Shown here: positions 35,166 to 43,478 of the stretch, piece by piece
Position numbering within the stretch: position 1 is the stretch's first letter
How the letters are laid out: each line of letters begins with the position of its first letter
Assembly (NCBI GenBank): GCA_024399955.1
Contig: JAKSNH010000001.1
Location: 124,001 to 188,000 of the forward strand
Length of the DNA stretch: 64,000 bases
Reading direction: 5' to 3'
From: Paludibacteraceae bacterium
GTDB lineage: Bacteria; Bacteroidota; Bacteroidia; Bacteroidales; Paludibacteraceae
Position numbers and translations under genes: made by a program
Notes under the pieces: model-generated
What the model was told of the DNA's origin: nothing
What the model saw: the letters and a program-made list of their open reading frames with translations, nothing else
Database searches by the model: none

Positions 35166-36746
35166 CTATTTATTGGTTTGCAGCATTTGTCGTGCTGTAT
35201 CTAATACGGAATCGGTTATTTGTTTTCCTGCCAGCATAGAGGCGATTTCCTGAATGCGTCCTTCTGCCGTCAATTGTGTGATATGCGTTTCTGTTCGAGT
35301 TGCTGTATCCTGCTTATAAACGCGATATTGATGCTGTGCCTGCGCTGCTATTTGAGGCAAGTGGGTGATAGCGATTATCTGACGGGAAGCAGCCATCTGC
35401 TGCATGATGAGTCCCATTTGTGTAGCTACTTCGCCGCTTACGCCGGTATCTATCTCATCAAAGATGATAGTAGGTAGTCCGTTGGTAGAAGCGATTAAAG
35501 CTTTTATGCACAGCATCAAGCGGCTAATTTCACCACCGCTAGCCACTTCTGCCACGCGTCTTAGCGATTGGTTGAGGTTGGCTGCAAAGAGGAACTGTAC
35601 ATTATCTTTTCCGGAAGGTGTAAAGTCAGGCAGAGCCTCGATGCTGATATCCACGTTCGCATGCATGACGCCCAATGAACTTAAACTTTGTATGAGCTGT
35701 TGGCTAATGCTTTCGCGTACAGCCTGACGGGATTGAGTTAGGGTCTGTGCGGCTTTAGTTAGTTCTGCCGTCGCTTCTTTTAGGGCATGCTGTAATTGGG
35801 CTATCTCTTCATCAAAGTTAGCAAAGCGATTGACTTGTTGGGCGAGTTGGTCTCGCTGTTCGATTAATTCGCTGACGGTTGATAGTTGATGTTTGCGTAA
35901 GAGGGTGTTGATGAGGTCTAAACGTTCGTTTACCTGTTGTAATCGTTCCGGATTAATTTCCGAGTCGTCATAGATGCGATTGAGGTCAGAGACAATATCT
36001 TTGAGTTCAATCTCCACGCTTTTTAGTCGTTCTTGCAGTTCGGGAGCGGCATCGCTTACGTCGCAAGAGTGGATAAGGGACAATGCCCCTTGCTCGTCAT
36101 CATCCATCTTTTGCAGAACGGTTTGTAGGTTGAGTTTGATATCTTCAGCGTGCGTTAGTCGATATTGTTCCTGCTCTAATTCCTCTTCTTCGCCCTCGGT
36201 GAGTTGTGCCTCATCTAATTGCTGATATTGGAAGGCGATGTAGTCGGCATCTTGGCTGCTTTTAGCCGCTAAGGCTTGCAGGTCTTCTAATGCTTTCTTG
36301 GCTTCTGTATATGCATTATAGGCTTGTTCGTAAGTCTGCTTTTGTAAGTCGTTATGAGCCAATGTATCTACGATGCCTAATTGAAAGTCGTCGTTTTCAA
36401 TCAGTAGGTTTTCGTGTTGGGAATGAATATCAATCAGTTGGTGGGCTAAGGCCTTTAGTTCCTGTTGTGTCACTACTTCGTCGTTCACGAAACTGCGGCT
36501 GCGTCCATTTTGATTGAGTTCACGTCGTATGAGGTACTGTCCAAAGTCGGCTTCTATGATGCAATGTTCTTCTCCTTCGGTAATGGCTTTGGTGTCGGCT
36601 CTGCCGCCCATTACGAGGGCTAATGCACCAAGGATGATACTTTTTCCGGCACCTGTTTCACCAGTGATGGCAGCAAAGCCTTCACGAAAATCAATATCTA
36701 AGTTGCCGATTAGGGCGTAGTTTTGTATGTGTAAATGCTCCAGCAT
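35166..36746 (-). CDS. recN: DNA repair protein RecN
   Basis: SMC-like ATPase in double-strand break repair, 526 residues, slightly shorter than the usual about 550. Walker A GETGAGKS at 29-36, long coiled coil at roughly 150-350 (many Glu/Gln heptads), ABC signature VASGGEISRLML near 412-423, and Walker B TIIFDEIDTGVSG near 440-452. Cytoplasmic, nucleoid-associated. 6-bp gap from porD-like gene and 9 bp before rarA. Adjacent DUF4835 and recN is a common Bacteroidales arrangement. Identification is firm. Confidence 0.96.
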   Translation of the reverse strand: MLEHLHIQNYALIGNLDIDFREGFAAITGETGAGKSIILGALALVMGGRADTKAITEGEEHCIIEADFGQYLIRRELNQNGRSRSFVNDEVVTQQELKALAHQLIDIHSQHENLLIENDDFQLGIVDTLAHNDLQKQTYEQAYNAYTEAKKALEDLQALAAKSSQDADYIAFQYQQLDEAQLTEGEEEELEQEQYRLTHAEDIKLNLQTVLQKMDDDEQGALSLIHSCDVSDAAPELQERLKSVEIELKDIVSDLNRIYDDSEINPERLQQVNERLDLINTLLRKHQLSTVSELIEQRDQLAQQVNRFANFDEEIAQLQHALKEATAELTKAAQTLTQSRQAVRESISQQLIQSLSSLGVMHANVDISIEALPDFTPSGKDNVQFLFAANLNQSLRRVAEVASGGEISRLMLCIKALIASTNGLPTIIFDEIDTGVSGEVATQMGLIMQQMAASRQIIAITHLPQIAAQAQHQYRVYKQDTATRTETHITQLTAEGRIQEIASMLAGKQITDSVLDTARQMLQTNK

Positions 36747-36752
36747 ATAGCC

Positions 36753-37658
36753 TTATTTGTTTATTTTGTCATATTGGTCCTGTCTGGTTGGGTCCACTGC
36801 CATACATACGTCATATACGGCTTTTTTCTCATCGGCTGTGCCTTTTTGGAATAGTTGCACGAGTTCGTCGTTTTTTGCGTCCATAAACGTATATACGACA
36901 TAGGTAGCCGGTCGAGCTTTATTGGCAGTATGTAGCACTTCGATGTCCTTGGCGATGCGTGCGCGACCGTTAGCCACGTTCTCGGTCATTATATCTAGTC
37001 CCAGACGGTGGTAGGTGTAGATATACTCGCGGAAGGGATGGAAGGCTTCGTCCATTAGGTTATTGATTAAGGCATAGCGATTACGTGTAGAAGAGAAGGC
37101 TTTCCATCCGTCTGCTTCGCCGCCTTGAGTAGAAGCCGATTGACCCATCTGAGCTATGTTTTCGCATACTTGGAAATAGGGTGTACCGCCTAAGCGTGCA
37201 TAACTATCCATATCGTAACCGATAATGAGATAGGCGTAATAGGCGAGTAGGGCGGCTAAGTTAGAGGTGAACTGTTGCGGTTGGAATTCAATTCGGTCGA
37301 ACTCTTGATACACAAAGTTAAAATCGTTGTCCTTGAAGTTAATGAGAGGACTGGAATAGGTGGTGTTGTAGATAGGCCGGCGGCTTTGCACCTGCATTTC
37401 GCAAGAGAACAGATTATCGGTGGTCACGCTCTTCACTATGATGAGCATAGAGCACTCAATCCGTTCGTTTTCAGCTACGGTCATATCGGTCCATCGTGTG
37501 GTGTTGTAGAAGTCGGTGATGGATTGTTTGAGTGTCTCAAACATTTGTTGATTCGTTCCCTCTACCTGGGCGGTATTGAGGTTAACGGTCATATTGAGTT
37601 CCTGGGCCTGAACGAGTGCAGTTAGCAAAAGGGCACTACAAAGTAATAGTTTTCGCAT
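36753..37658 (-). CDS. DUF4835 family protein (type IX secretion PorD-like)
   Basis: 301-residue exported protein of family DUF4835, which I recall being named PorD in type IX secretion annotation. Signal peptide at about 1-18 (MRKLLLCSALLLTALVQA). The mature start ELNMTVNLNTAQVEGTNQQMF and internal RPIYNTTYSSPLINFKDNDF are typical of the family. Probably periplasmic or outer-membrane associated, with an accessory role in the type IX system. Its presence implies the genome has that system, consistent with the giant secreted protein at 43.5 kb, though no core T9SS gene lies in the window. Overlaps DUF4831 gene by 23 bp. Confidence 0.85.
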   Translation of the reverse strand: MRKLLLCSALLLTALVQAQELNMTVNLNTAQVEGTNQQMFETLKQSITDFYNTTRWTDMTVAENERIECSMLIIVKSVTTDNLFSCEMQVQSRRPIYNTTYSSPLINFKDNDFNFVYQEFDRIEFQPQQFTSNLAALLAYYAYLIIGYDMDSYARLGGTPYFQVCENIAQMGQSASTQGGEADGWKAFSSTRNRYALINNLMDEAFHPFREYIYTYHRLGLDIMTENVANGRARIAKDIEVLHTANKARPATYVVYTFMDAKNDELVQLFQKGTADEKKAVYDVCMAVDPTRQDQYDKINK

Positions 37659-38418
37659 ACAATGTTTGGTTATTGCAAGTGATACGATAGATGGTTTTAT
37701 ATATTTCGTCTTTATAAATTGGTTTTTTCTCTTTGTAGTTAGGATTCTCGGTGTCAGGAATGGAACGTGTCTCGCGGCGAATAGTGAGTAGGATAGGTTG
37801 TCCTTCTTGGGATTGGGTATCTGTGATAACGCCTTTGTTAGGATCGAATCGTGCCAAGATTATTTGTTGGTATAGACTATCCGGTTCAATGGCAGCATAG
37901 ACCGTTTTAGTAGCTGTGCCGGTGGTTGTTTGACCTACGAACATAGCCGTGAGGGCCTCTTCTTGCTTATCCAGGTTGTCTAATATGAGTTTCATCGATG
38001 TGCCGTCCGCAGGAGCGTGGGTAGTCTCACCGGCTAAGGTATTGATGCGAATCTCACGCAGGAAATAGATTTGTTTTGCTACGGCTTCGGCTTTTTTGGC
38101 GGTATTGGTGGCCATCAAGGCTTCTTCGGGCAGAGGCAATGGTTTAGCAATGGTTGTTTTGGCTTTTTCGCAGTGCTTTGACTTGCATGCGTTGTCCTGC
38201 TTGTTCTTTTGGCATTGGGGCGTTGCTACTTTCATGAGTTGATAGGTAGTGGCATTATCCAATACGACATTTTGGGTGCCTAAATATCGTTCGCTATATT
38301 GGTATAACTCGCCACGAACGGTGGTTGTTTGGTTATACACGATGGTAAACGGTTTGTCAAAAGCCTGCGCGGCTGTCATTAGGATGCAACCTAAGGCTAC
38401 TAAGATTGTTTTTTTCAT
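37636..38418 (-). CDS. DUF4831-like exported protein
   Basis: 260-residue exported protein with a signal peptide (about 1-19) and no membrane anchor. Internal features 'TTTVRGELYQYSERYLG' and 'TTYQLMKVATPQC' fit DUF4831, a Bacteroidales family of unknown function. Residues 75-90 form a Lys/Cys-rich insert with three Cys. It overlaps aroE by 4 bp at its start and porD-like by 23 bp at its end, so the three are translationally coupled. No catalytic motif is visible; an envelope role is only suggested by export. Confidence 0.75.
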   Translation of the reverse strand: MKKTILVALGCILMTAAQAFDKPFTIVYNQTTTVRGELYQYSERYLGTQNVVLDNATTYQLMKVATPQCQKNKQDNACKSKHCEKAKTTIAKPLPLPEEALMATNTAKKAEAVAKQIYFLREIRINTLAGETTHAPADGTSMKLILDNLDKQEEALTAMFVGQTTTGTATKTVYAAIEPDSLYQQIILARFDPNKGVITDTQSQEGQPILLTIRRETRSIPDTENPNYKEKKPIYKDEIYKTIYRITCNNQTLYAKTITL

Positions 38419-39134
38419 ATTGCGTTGTTTTGATTATTCCATATTTGCCAGGCCTCATCTGCTTGAATATGCAGCATTTCAAGTCCATTTTTTATTCTTG
38501 CCCCTTGTTCTTTTCCATGTTTGAGGAAAAGTGTTTCTTGTGGGTTATAAATACAATCGTACAAAAGGTGTGCCGTAGTGATGGCTGAATAATCTATATT
38601 CGGACAATCATTTATATTGGGCCACATTCCTAAGGGCGTACAATTGACTATTATGGTGTGTTGACGAATGATGTCAGCGGTTAGGTTATCATAGGTTAGG
38701 TTAGGTATGTGTCGGCTTACGTAGGTTGGTTGTATGCCTAATTGCTGTAAGGCGTAATAGACGGCTTTGGCTACTCCGCCTGTACCTAAGATTAGGGCGT
38801 TAAGGTCGGTAGGCAGTAAGAGTGGTTGGATGCTGCGTGTAAATCCAATCCAGTCGGTATTGTAGCCTTTTTTATGTTTATCCACTACATTAACGGCTCC
38901 TATTTGTTGTGCCACGCCATCTACTGAGTTCAGATAGGGTATAATAGCTTGCTTAAATGGAATGGTTATGTTGCAGCCATCTAATTGATTTAGATACGTC
39001 CCTACGTGTTCTATGGTGTCCAATTCAAACCGTTTATAGTCGGCTTGGATGTGTTCAAGTGTGAACTTATCCGTGAAGTACTGTTCCGAGAACGAATGCG
39101 CCACGGGCTTACCTATGATGCCAAAGTGTGTCAT
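38415..39134 (-). CDS. aroE: Shikimate dehydrogenase AroE
   Basis: NADPH-dependent reduction of 3-dehydroshikimate to shikimate in aromatic amino acid synthesis. 239 residues, shorter than E. coli AroE (272) but normal for Bacteroidales. Substrate-binding SFSEQYF near 14-20, catalytic Lys in NITIPFKQAI (about 55-64), Asp in NTDWIGF near 94-100 and nucleotide motif LGTGGVAKAV near 116-125. Overlaps tilS and the DUF4831 gene by 4 bp each. Cytoplasmic. Identification is firm. Confidence 0.95.
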   Translation of the reverse strand: MTHFGIIGKPVAHSFSEQYFTDKFTLEHIQADYKRFELDTIEHVGTYLNQLDGCNITIPFKQAIIPYLNSVDGVAQQIGAVNVVDKHKKGYNTDWIGFTRSIQPLLLPTDLNALILGTGGVAKAVYYALQQLGIQPTYVSRHIPNLTYDNLTADIIRQHTIIVNCTPLGMWPNINDCPNIDYSAITTAHLLYDCIYNPQETLFLKHGKEQGARIKNGLEMLHIQADEAWQIWNNQNNAI

Positions 39135-39901
39135 ACTTCGTTATTCGTTAATGCGGTTTGTACTCGTTCGGCTAAGGCGGCTATGTGTTCTATTTCGGCT
39201 TTGGTCCAATGACTGAGTTCTTCTCGAATGGCATTCCGTTTGTAGCGTGTATCGCTATTGGTGGAGTCTTCTACCCAATCGATATGACGGATATCGCGCA
39301 GGTAGTGGCATATATAGTCGTGGGTGGTGCATAGTAGTGGACGAATAATAGGGATGTCTGATTCTACGCATGGGTTGGGGGCTTTGGGTCGCATTCCGCA
39401 TAGTCCTTGCAGCCCGCATCCGCGACGGATATGCATAAGTACTGTTTCGGCCTGGTCGTTCTGATGGTGTGCTACAGCAATTGCTTTGCATCCGGTCTGT
39501 CGTGCTATTTGATCAAACCATTGATATCTCAGTTCCCGGGCGGCGGTCTCGATGGACAGGTGATGCTCTTGAGCGTAGGATGTAGTATCAAAGTCTTGAC
39601 TATAGCATGGAATACCATCTTTCAGCCAGTCCTTACGCACGGATAAGCGCTTGGGTAGGGCATGTGCCAGCGCGCGTACAAAAAAAGAATCTCGGTCGCT
39701 TTCTTCACCACGAAGGTGGAAATTGCAATTAGCCACTACGCATTCGTATCCGCCACGCATCAATATATCCAATAGTGCCACACTATCGGCTCCGCCACTT
39801 ACACAAACCAGAACGCGGTCTCCTGGGGATAATAAGTGGTTGTCAGATATGTATTTTTTGACTCTCCTTAACACTACGTGTATGCACGTGCATGTGCGCA
39901 T
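39131..39901 (-). CDS. tilS: tRNA(Ile)-lysidine synthase TilS, short form
   Basis: Modifies C34 of the CAU anticodon tRNA-Ile to lysidine, which prevents AUA misreading. PP-loop SGGADS at 35-40 and AVAHHQNDQAETVL (about 140-153) identify it, as do the closing 'NSDTRYKRNAIREEL' residues. Only 256 residues: the N-terminal catalytic domain is present but the two C-terminal tRNA-binding domains of typical TilS (about 430 residues in this order) are missing. The next gene, aroE, begins 4 bp before its stop, so no remnant remains. The ATG at 39901 is the only upstream start in frame. First gene of the ten-gene run. Confidence 0.9.
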   Translation of the reverse strand: MRTCTCIHVVLRRVKKYISDNHLLSPGDRVLVCVSGGADSVALLDILMRGGYECVVANCNFHLRGEESDRDSFFVRALAHALPKRLSVRKDWLKDGIPCYSQDFDTTSYAQEHHLSIETAARELRYQWFDQIARQTGCKAIAVAHHQNDQAETVLMHIRRGCGLQGLCGMRPKAPNPCVESDIPIIRPLLCTTHDYICHYLRDIRHIDWVEDSTNSDTRYKRNAIREELSHWTKAEIEHIAALAERVQTALTNNEV

Positions 39902-39911
39902 AAGTATTGCA

Positions 39912-39941
39912 AAGAACAGCCGCCCAAAGGGCGACTATTCT
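39912..39941 (-). terminator. Terminator after ppdK
   Basis: A hairpin centred on CGCCC-AAA-GGGCG with extended arms (AAGAACAGC on one side, ACTATTCT on the other, allowing G-U pairs) lies between the ppdK stop at 39967 and the tilS start at 39901. The downstream T run on the minus strand is short. Confidence 0.6.
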
Positions 39942-39966
39942 GCAATAGGATCATTTAGAGATAGAC

Positions 39967-42699
39967 TTATTTATCGTCTTCAACAGCAGCTTGAGCAGCA
40001 GCTAAGCGAGCGATAGGCACACGGAAAGGTGAGCAGCTTGCGTAGTTCATGCCAACGCGAGCGCAGAACTTAACGGAGCTCGGTTCGCCACCGTGCTCAC
40101 CGCAGATACCGGTGCGCAGTTCAGGACGAATAGCACGACCTTTCTCAACGGCCATCTTGATGAGTTGGCCAACACCCTTTTGATCGAGAACTTGGAAAGG
40201 ATCAGCTTTCAAGATCTTCTTCTCGAGGTAAGCAGGTAAGAAGGAAGCGATATCGTCACGGCTGTAACCGAAGGTCATCTGAGTGAGGTCGTTGGTACCG
40301 AAGCTGAAGTATTGAGCTTCTGTAGCGATACGATCAGCGGTCAGAGCGGCACGTGGAATCTCAATCATTGTACCTACTTCGTATTCAACCTCTACGCCGT
40401 ATTCAGCAAATACCTCTTTAGCAACGCGGTTGATGATTTCTTTCTGTTGTTTGAGCTCGTACAGAATACCAATCAGAGGAACCATGATTTCGGGCATTGG
40501 GTTCTTGCCTTCTTTCTTGAGTTCGCAAGCGGCAGACATGATAGCGCGTGTTTGCATAGCGGTAATCTCCGGGAAGGTGATACCCAGACGGCATCCACGG
40601 TGCCCCAACATTGGGTTGTTCTCGGCCAGCGAGTTAACGCGTTGTTGAATCTCTTGAACAGATACGCCCATTTCTTTAGCCATGGTCTCTTGTCCGGCTA
40701 AATCATGAGGAACGAACTCATGCAATGGAGGATCGAGCAGACGGATATTAACGGGGCAGCCGTCCATAGCTTCGAGGATACCCTTGAAGTCGCTCTTTTG
40801 GTAAGGCAACAGTTTAGCCAGAGCTTTCTCGCGGCCTTCTGAATCCTTAGCCAAGATCATCTCACGCATAGCGAGGATTTTCTTGTCTTCGAAGAACATG
40901 TGCTCGGTACGAGTCAGACCGATACCTTTGGCACCAAAGGCGCGAGCCACTTGTGCATCGTGAGGAGTATCTGCGTTGGTACGAACCTGCAGGTGTGTAT
41001 ATTTGTCGCATAGGTCCATGAGGTCCTTGAAGTCGCCACTGAGTTCAGCAGCCTTGGTAGGAATCTGACCTGCATAAACTTGTCCGGTAGAACCATTCAG
41101 ACTCAGGTAGTCGCCTTCTTTATAGGTAACGCCTTCGATGGTAACGGTTTTAGCCTTGTAGTCAACCATGATGGCACCGGCACCGGATACGCAGCATTTA
41201 CCCATACCACGAGCCACAACGGCAGCGTGAGAGGTCATACCGCCACGAGCGGTGAGGATACCTTCGGCAGCAGACATACCGGCGAGGTCTTCAGGACTGG
41301 TTTCGATACGAACCATAACCACTTTATGACCGTCTTTATGCCAAGCTTGAGCGTCATCAGCGTGGAATACGATTTGACCGCAAGCAGCACCAGGACTAGC
41401 GGGCAGACCTTGGGTAATCACTTTAGCTTTCTTGAGAGCGTCCTTGTCGAATACAGGGTGGAGCAGTTCATCCAGTTTCTGCGGTTCGCAGCGCAGGATG
41501 GCTTCTTTCTCTGTAATCAAACCTTCGCGAACGAGGTCCATGGCGATTTTTACCATAGCTGTACCGGTACGTTTACCGTTACGAGTTTGGAGGAACCAGA
41601 GTTTACCTTCTTGCACGGTGAATTCCATATCTTGCATGTCGCGATAGTGTGCTTGCAGTTTGAGTTGGATTTCGTTGAGTTCTTTGTAGAGCTCAGGCAT
41701 GCACTCTTCCATGGAAGGATATTTGCTAGCGCGTTCAGCTTCGCTAATACCGCGTAGCGCAGCCCAACGGCGGCTTCCTTCGATAGTGATTTGTTGTGGG
41801 GTACGGATACCGGCTACAACGTCCTCACCTTGTGCGTTAACGAGGTATTCACCATTGAAGATGTTTTCTCCGGTAGCGGCGTCACGGCTGAAGCAAACGC
41901 CGGTAGCGGAAGTTTCACCCATGTTACCAAATACCATTGCCATAACGCTAACGGCGGTTCCCCATTCGTCTGGAATACCTTCCATCTTACGATAGAGGAT
42001 AGCGCGTTCGTTCATCCAGCTGCGGAATACAGCGCAGATAGCGCCCCATAATTGCTCGATAGGATCGGTTGGGAAGTCCAGACCGGTTTGCTCTTTGATA
42101 GCAGTTTTGAAGCGAGCAACGAGCAGCTTGAGTTCATCTACATTGAGGTCTTTATCCAGGGTAATTCCACGGATGCCTTTAACCTCTTCGATAATCTTCT
42201 CGAATGGGTCGATATCGGTTTTGTTAACGGGTTTGAGACCGAGAACGACGTCGCCGTACATTTGTACGAAACGGCGGTAGCTATCATATACGAAGTGAGG
42301 ATTATTGGTTTTAGCCACCATACCTTCAGCTACTTCATCATTCAAACCAAGGTTCAGAATGGTATCCATCATACCGGGCATAGAAGCGCGGGCACCGGAA
42401 CGAACGCTGACCAACAGGGGGTTCTTCTTATCGCCGAATTTGCATCCCATCAGGTCTTCGATATGCTTAACAGCGGCCATAACGTCGTTATTGAGCAGCT
42501 CCATGATCTTTTCTTGACCTACCTGATAGTACTCGTTACATACATCCGTCGTAATGGTGAATCCGGGAGGAACGGGCACACCGACGAGGTTCATTTCTGC
42601 GCAGTTGGCACCTTTACCGCCTAACTGTTCGCGCATCTGTGCATTACCTTCGGCTTTTCCGTTGCCGAATAAGTAAACTCTCTTCTTGTTTTCCATCAT
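39967..42699 (-). CDS. ppdK: Pyruvate, phosphate dikinase
   Basis: Interconverts pyruvate, ATP and phosphate with phosphoenolpyruvate, AMP and pyrophosphate. 910 residues, full length. The N-terminal nucleotide-binding domain starts GGKGANCAEM; the swivelling domain has the phosphohistidine in GGMTSHAAVVARGMGKCCVSG (about residue 455, here named by its ends); the PEP-binding TIM barrel ends with GICGEHGG and the catalytic Cys in NYASCSPF. Single-gene unit with a perfect promoter. The start may be either of two adjacent ATGs. Identification is secure. Confidence 0.97.
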   Translation of the reverse strand: MMENKKRVYLFGNGKAEGNAQMREQLGGKGANCAEMNLVGVPVPPGFTITTDVCNEYYQVGQEKIMELLNNDVMAAVKHIEDLMGCKFGDKKNPLLVSVRSGARASMPGMMDTILNLGLNDEVAEGMVAKTNNPHFVYDSYRRFVQMYGDVVLGLKPVNKTDIDPFEKIIEEVKGIRGITLDKDLNVDELKLLVARFKTAIKEQTGLDFPTDPIEQLWGAICAVFRSWMNERAILYRKMEGIPDEWGTAVSVMAMVFGNMGETSATGVCFSRDAATGENIFNGEYLVNAQGEDVVAGIRTPQQITIEGSRRWAALRGISEAERASKYPSMEECMPELYKELNEIQLKLQAHYRDMQDMEFTVQEGKLWFLQTRNGKRTGTAMVKIAMDLVREGLITEKEAILRCEPQKLDELLHPVFDKDALKKAKVITQGLPASPGAACGQIVFHADDAQAWHKDGHKVVMVRIETSPEDLAGMSAAEGILTARGGMTSHAAVVARGMGKCCVSGAGAIMVDYKAKTVTIEGVTYKEGDYLSLNGSTGQVYAGQIPTKAAELSGDFKDLMDLCDKYTHLQVRTNADTPHDAQVARAFGAKGIGLTRTEHMFFEDKKILAMREMILAKDSEGREKALAKLLPYQKSDFKGILEAMDGCPVNIRLLDPPLHEFVPHDLAGQETMAKEMGVSVQEIQQRVNSLAENNPMLGHRGCRLGITFPEITAMQTRAIMSAACELKKEGKNPMPEIMVPLIGILYELKQQKEIINRVAKEVFAEYGVEVEYEVGTMIEIPRAALTADRIATEAQYFSFGTNDLTQMTFGYSRDDIASFLPAYLEKKILKADPFQVLDQKGVGQLIKMAVEKGRAIRPELRTGICGEHGGEPSSVKFCARVGMNYASCSPFRVPIARLAAAQAAVEDDK

Positions 42700-42749
42700 A
42701 ATAGTTAATTAATTATATTTATAATTGTTAAATTTTCCCATTGAGCCTG

Positions 42750-42781
42750 CAAAAGTACAAAAAATTTTTGATATATGCAAA
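42750..42781 (-). promoter_or_regulatory. Promoter of ppdK
   Basis: On the minus strand, TTTG (42781-42778), 20-bp spacer, TACTTTTG (42757-42750). It overlaps the divergent phosphopantetheinyl transferase promoter. Confidence 0.85.
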
Positions 42782-42797
42782 TTTTTTTATAACTTTG
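42767..42797 (+). promoter_or_regulatory. Promoter of the phosphopantetheinyl transferase gene
   Basis: TTTG (42767-42770), 19-bp spacer, TAACTTTG (42790-42797). It shares sequence with the -33 region of the ppdK promoter. Confidence 0.8.
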
Positions 42798-42831
42798 CAT
42801 CGTTTTTATGCAATACAAAGTATTTGACGAT

Positions 42832-43377
42832 ATGAAACAGTGTACTCAGGAGAGGGTGGAGAGCCTTCTTCAACGTGTTCCTGAGTTCCGTCGCGCGTAC
42901 GCGTTAAAATATAAACATGTGTTTGGTCAGTTCTGTGCTCTCCAGTCCTGGTACATGATTGAACGGATGATGCACGATGCACGATGCACGATGCACAGTT
43001 CACGATGCACGGTTCACTATACTCCGGAAGGCAAGCCGCAGTTTGTTGGTGGGCCGGAGTTTTCTATTTCGCATTGTAAAGAGGCGATAGCGGTGGCTGT
43101 AGATGAGCATCCGGTAGGAATAGATGTAGAATCGATTCGTAAGGTGAGTTCGTCGCTGATGGAATACACGATGAATGAGCAAGAGTGTGCTTTGATACGT
43201 TCTTCGGCGGAGCCGGATAGGGCGTTTATTCGTTTATGGACGCAGAAGGAGGCGTATCTCAAGTATCTTGGAACGGGTATCAGCAATGATATGCGTGATG
43301 TATTAAGTCAGGTTGATTGTTCGCATTTTATTATTGAGGATCATGGTTCGTATATCCTCTCCCTTTATCACGAATAA
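42832..43377 (+). CDS. 4'-phosphopantetheinyl transferase, Sfp type
   Basis: Transfers the phosphopantetheine arm of CoA to carrier-protein serines. 181 residues from the ATG at 42832; the in-frame ATG at 42808 is possible but would leave a leader of only a few nucleotides. Signature GIDVE (Mg-binding) and WTQKEAYLKYLG are both present, as is SISHCKEAIAVAV. A 7-bp repeat array (42969-43017) is read through within the coding region, giving the odd Met/His/Arg/Cys-rich stretch just before YTPEGKP. A likely activator of the two ACPs at 15.6 and 18.7 kb, by enzyme class only. Stands alone between divergent ppdK and a terminator. Confidence 0.88.
   Translation: MKQCTQERVESLLQRVPEFRRAYALKYKHVFGQFCALQSWYMIERMMHDARCTMHSSRCTVHYTPEGKPQFVGGPEFSISHCKEAIAVAVDEHPVGIDVESIRKVSSSLMEYTMNEQECALIRSSAEPDRAFIRLWTQKEAYLKYLGTGISNDMRDVLSQVDCSHFIIEDHGSYILSLYHE
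42969..43017 (+). repeat. 7-bp tandem repeat inside the phosphopantetheinyl transferase gene
   Basis: Seven units: GATGCAC at 42969, 42976, 42983 and 42990, then AGTTCAC (42997), GATGCAC (43004) and GGTTCAC (43011-43017). The array is 49 bp and translated. Confidence 0.92.
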
Positions 43378-43378
43378 C

Positions 43379-43406
43379 AAACGCGCACCCGTGTGAGTGC
43401 GCGTTT
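43379..43406. terminator. Terminator between convergent genes
   Basis: A 10-bp perfect stem (AAACGCGCAC at 43379-43388, GTGCGCGTTT at 43397-43406) with an 8-nt loop, ending in TTTATTATTT on the plus strand and TTTG on the minus strand. Placed to serve both converging genes. Confidence 0.8.
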
Positions 43407-43415
43407 ATTATTTAT

Positions 43416-43478
43416 ATTATCAATAATCAATAATCAATATTCAATCATCAATAATCAATTATCAATAGTCTATCATCT
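43416..43478. repeat. 7-bp tandem repeat array at the giant gene's 3' end
   Basis: Nine units in strict 7-bp phase: ATTATCA, ATAATCA, ATAATCA, ATATTCA, ATCATCA, ATAATCA, ATTATCA, ATAGTCT, ATCATCT. The last units include the stop codon of the giant gene (43473-43475). Confidence 0.9.

Noticed and set aside
39882..39893. 12-bp palindrome ATGCACGTGCAT at the tilS start
   Set aside because: Short enough to occur by chance and overlaps coding; no partner site nearby.
39131..39901. TilS as a frameshifted pseudogene
   Set aside because: No remnant of the missing domains exists between its stop and aroE, which overlaps it by 4 bp, and the catalytic motifs are intact.
41080..41757. Long plus-strand frame opposite ppdK
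   Set aside because: Antisense shadow of a conserved gene.
42969..43017. Short tandem repeats read as a CRISPR array
   Set aside because: Units are 7 bp with no spacers between them and lie inside a coding region; no cas gene is present in the window.
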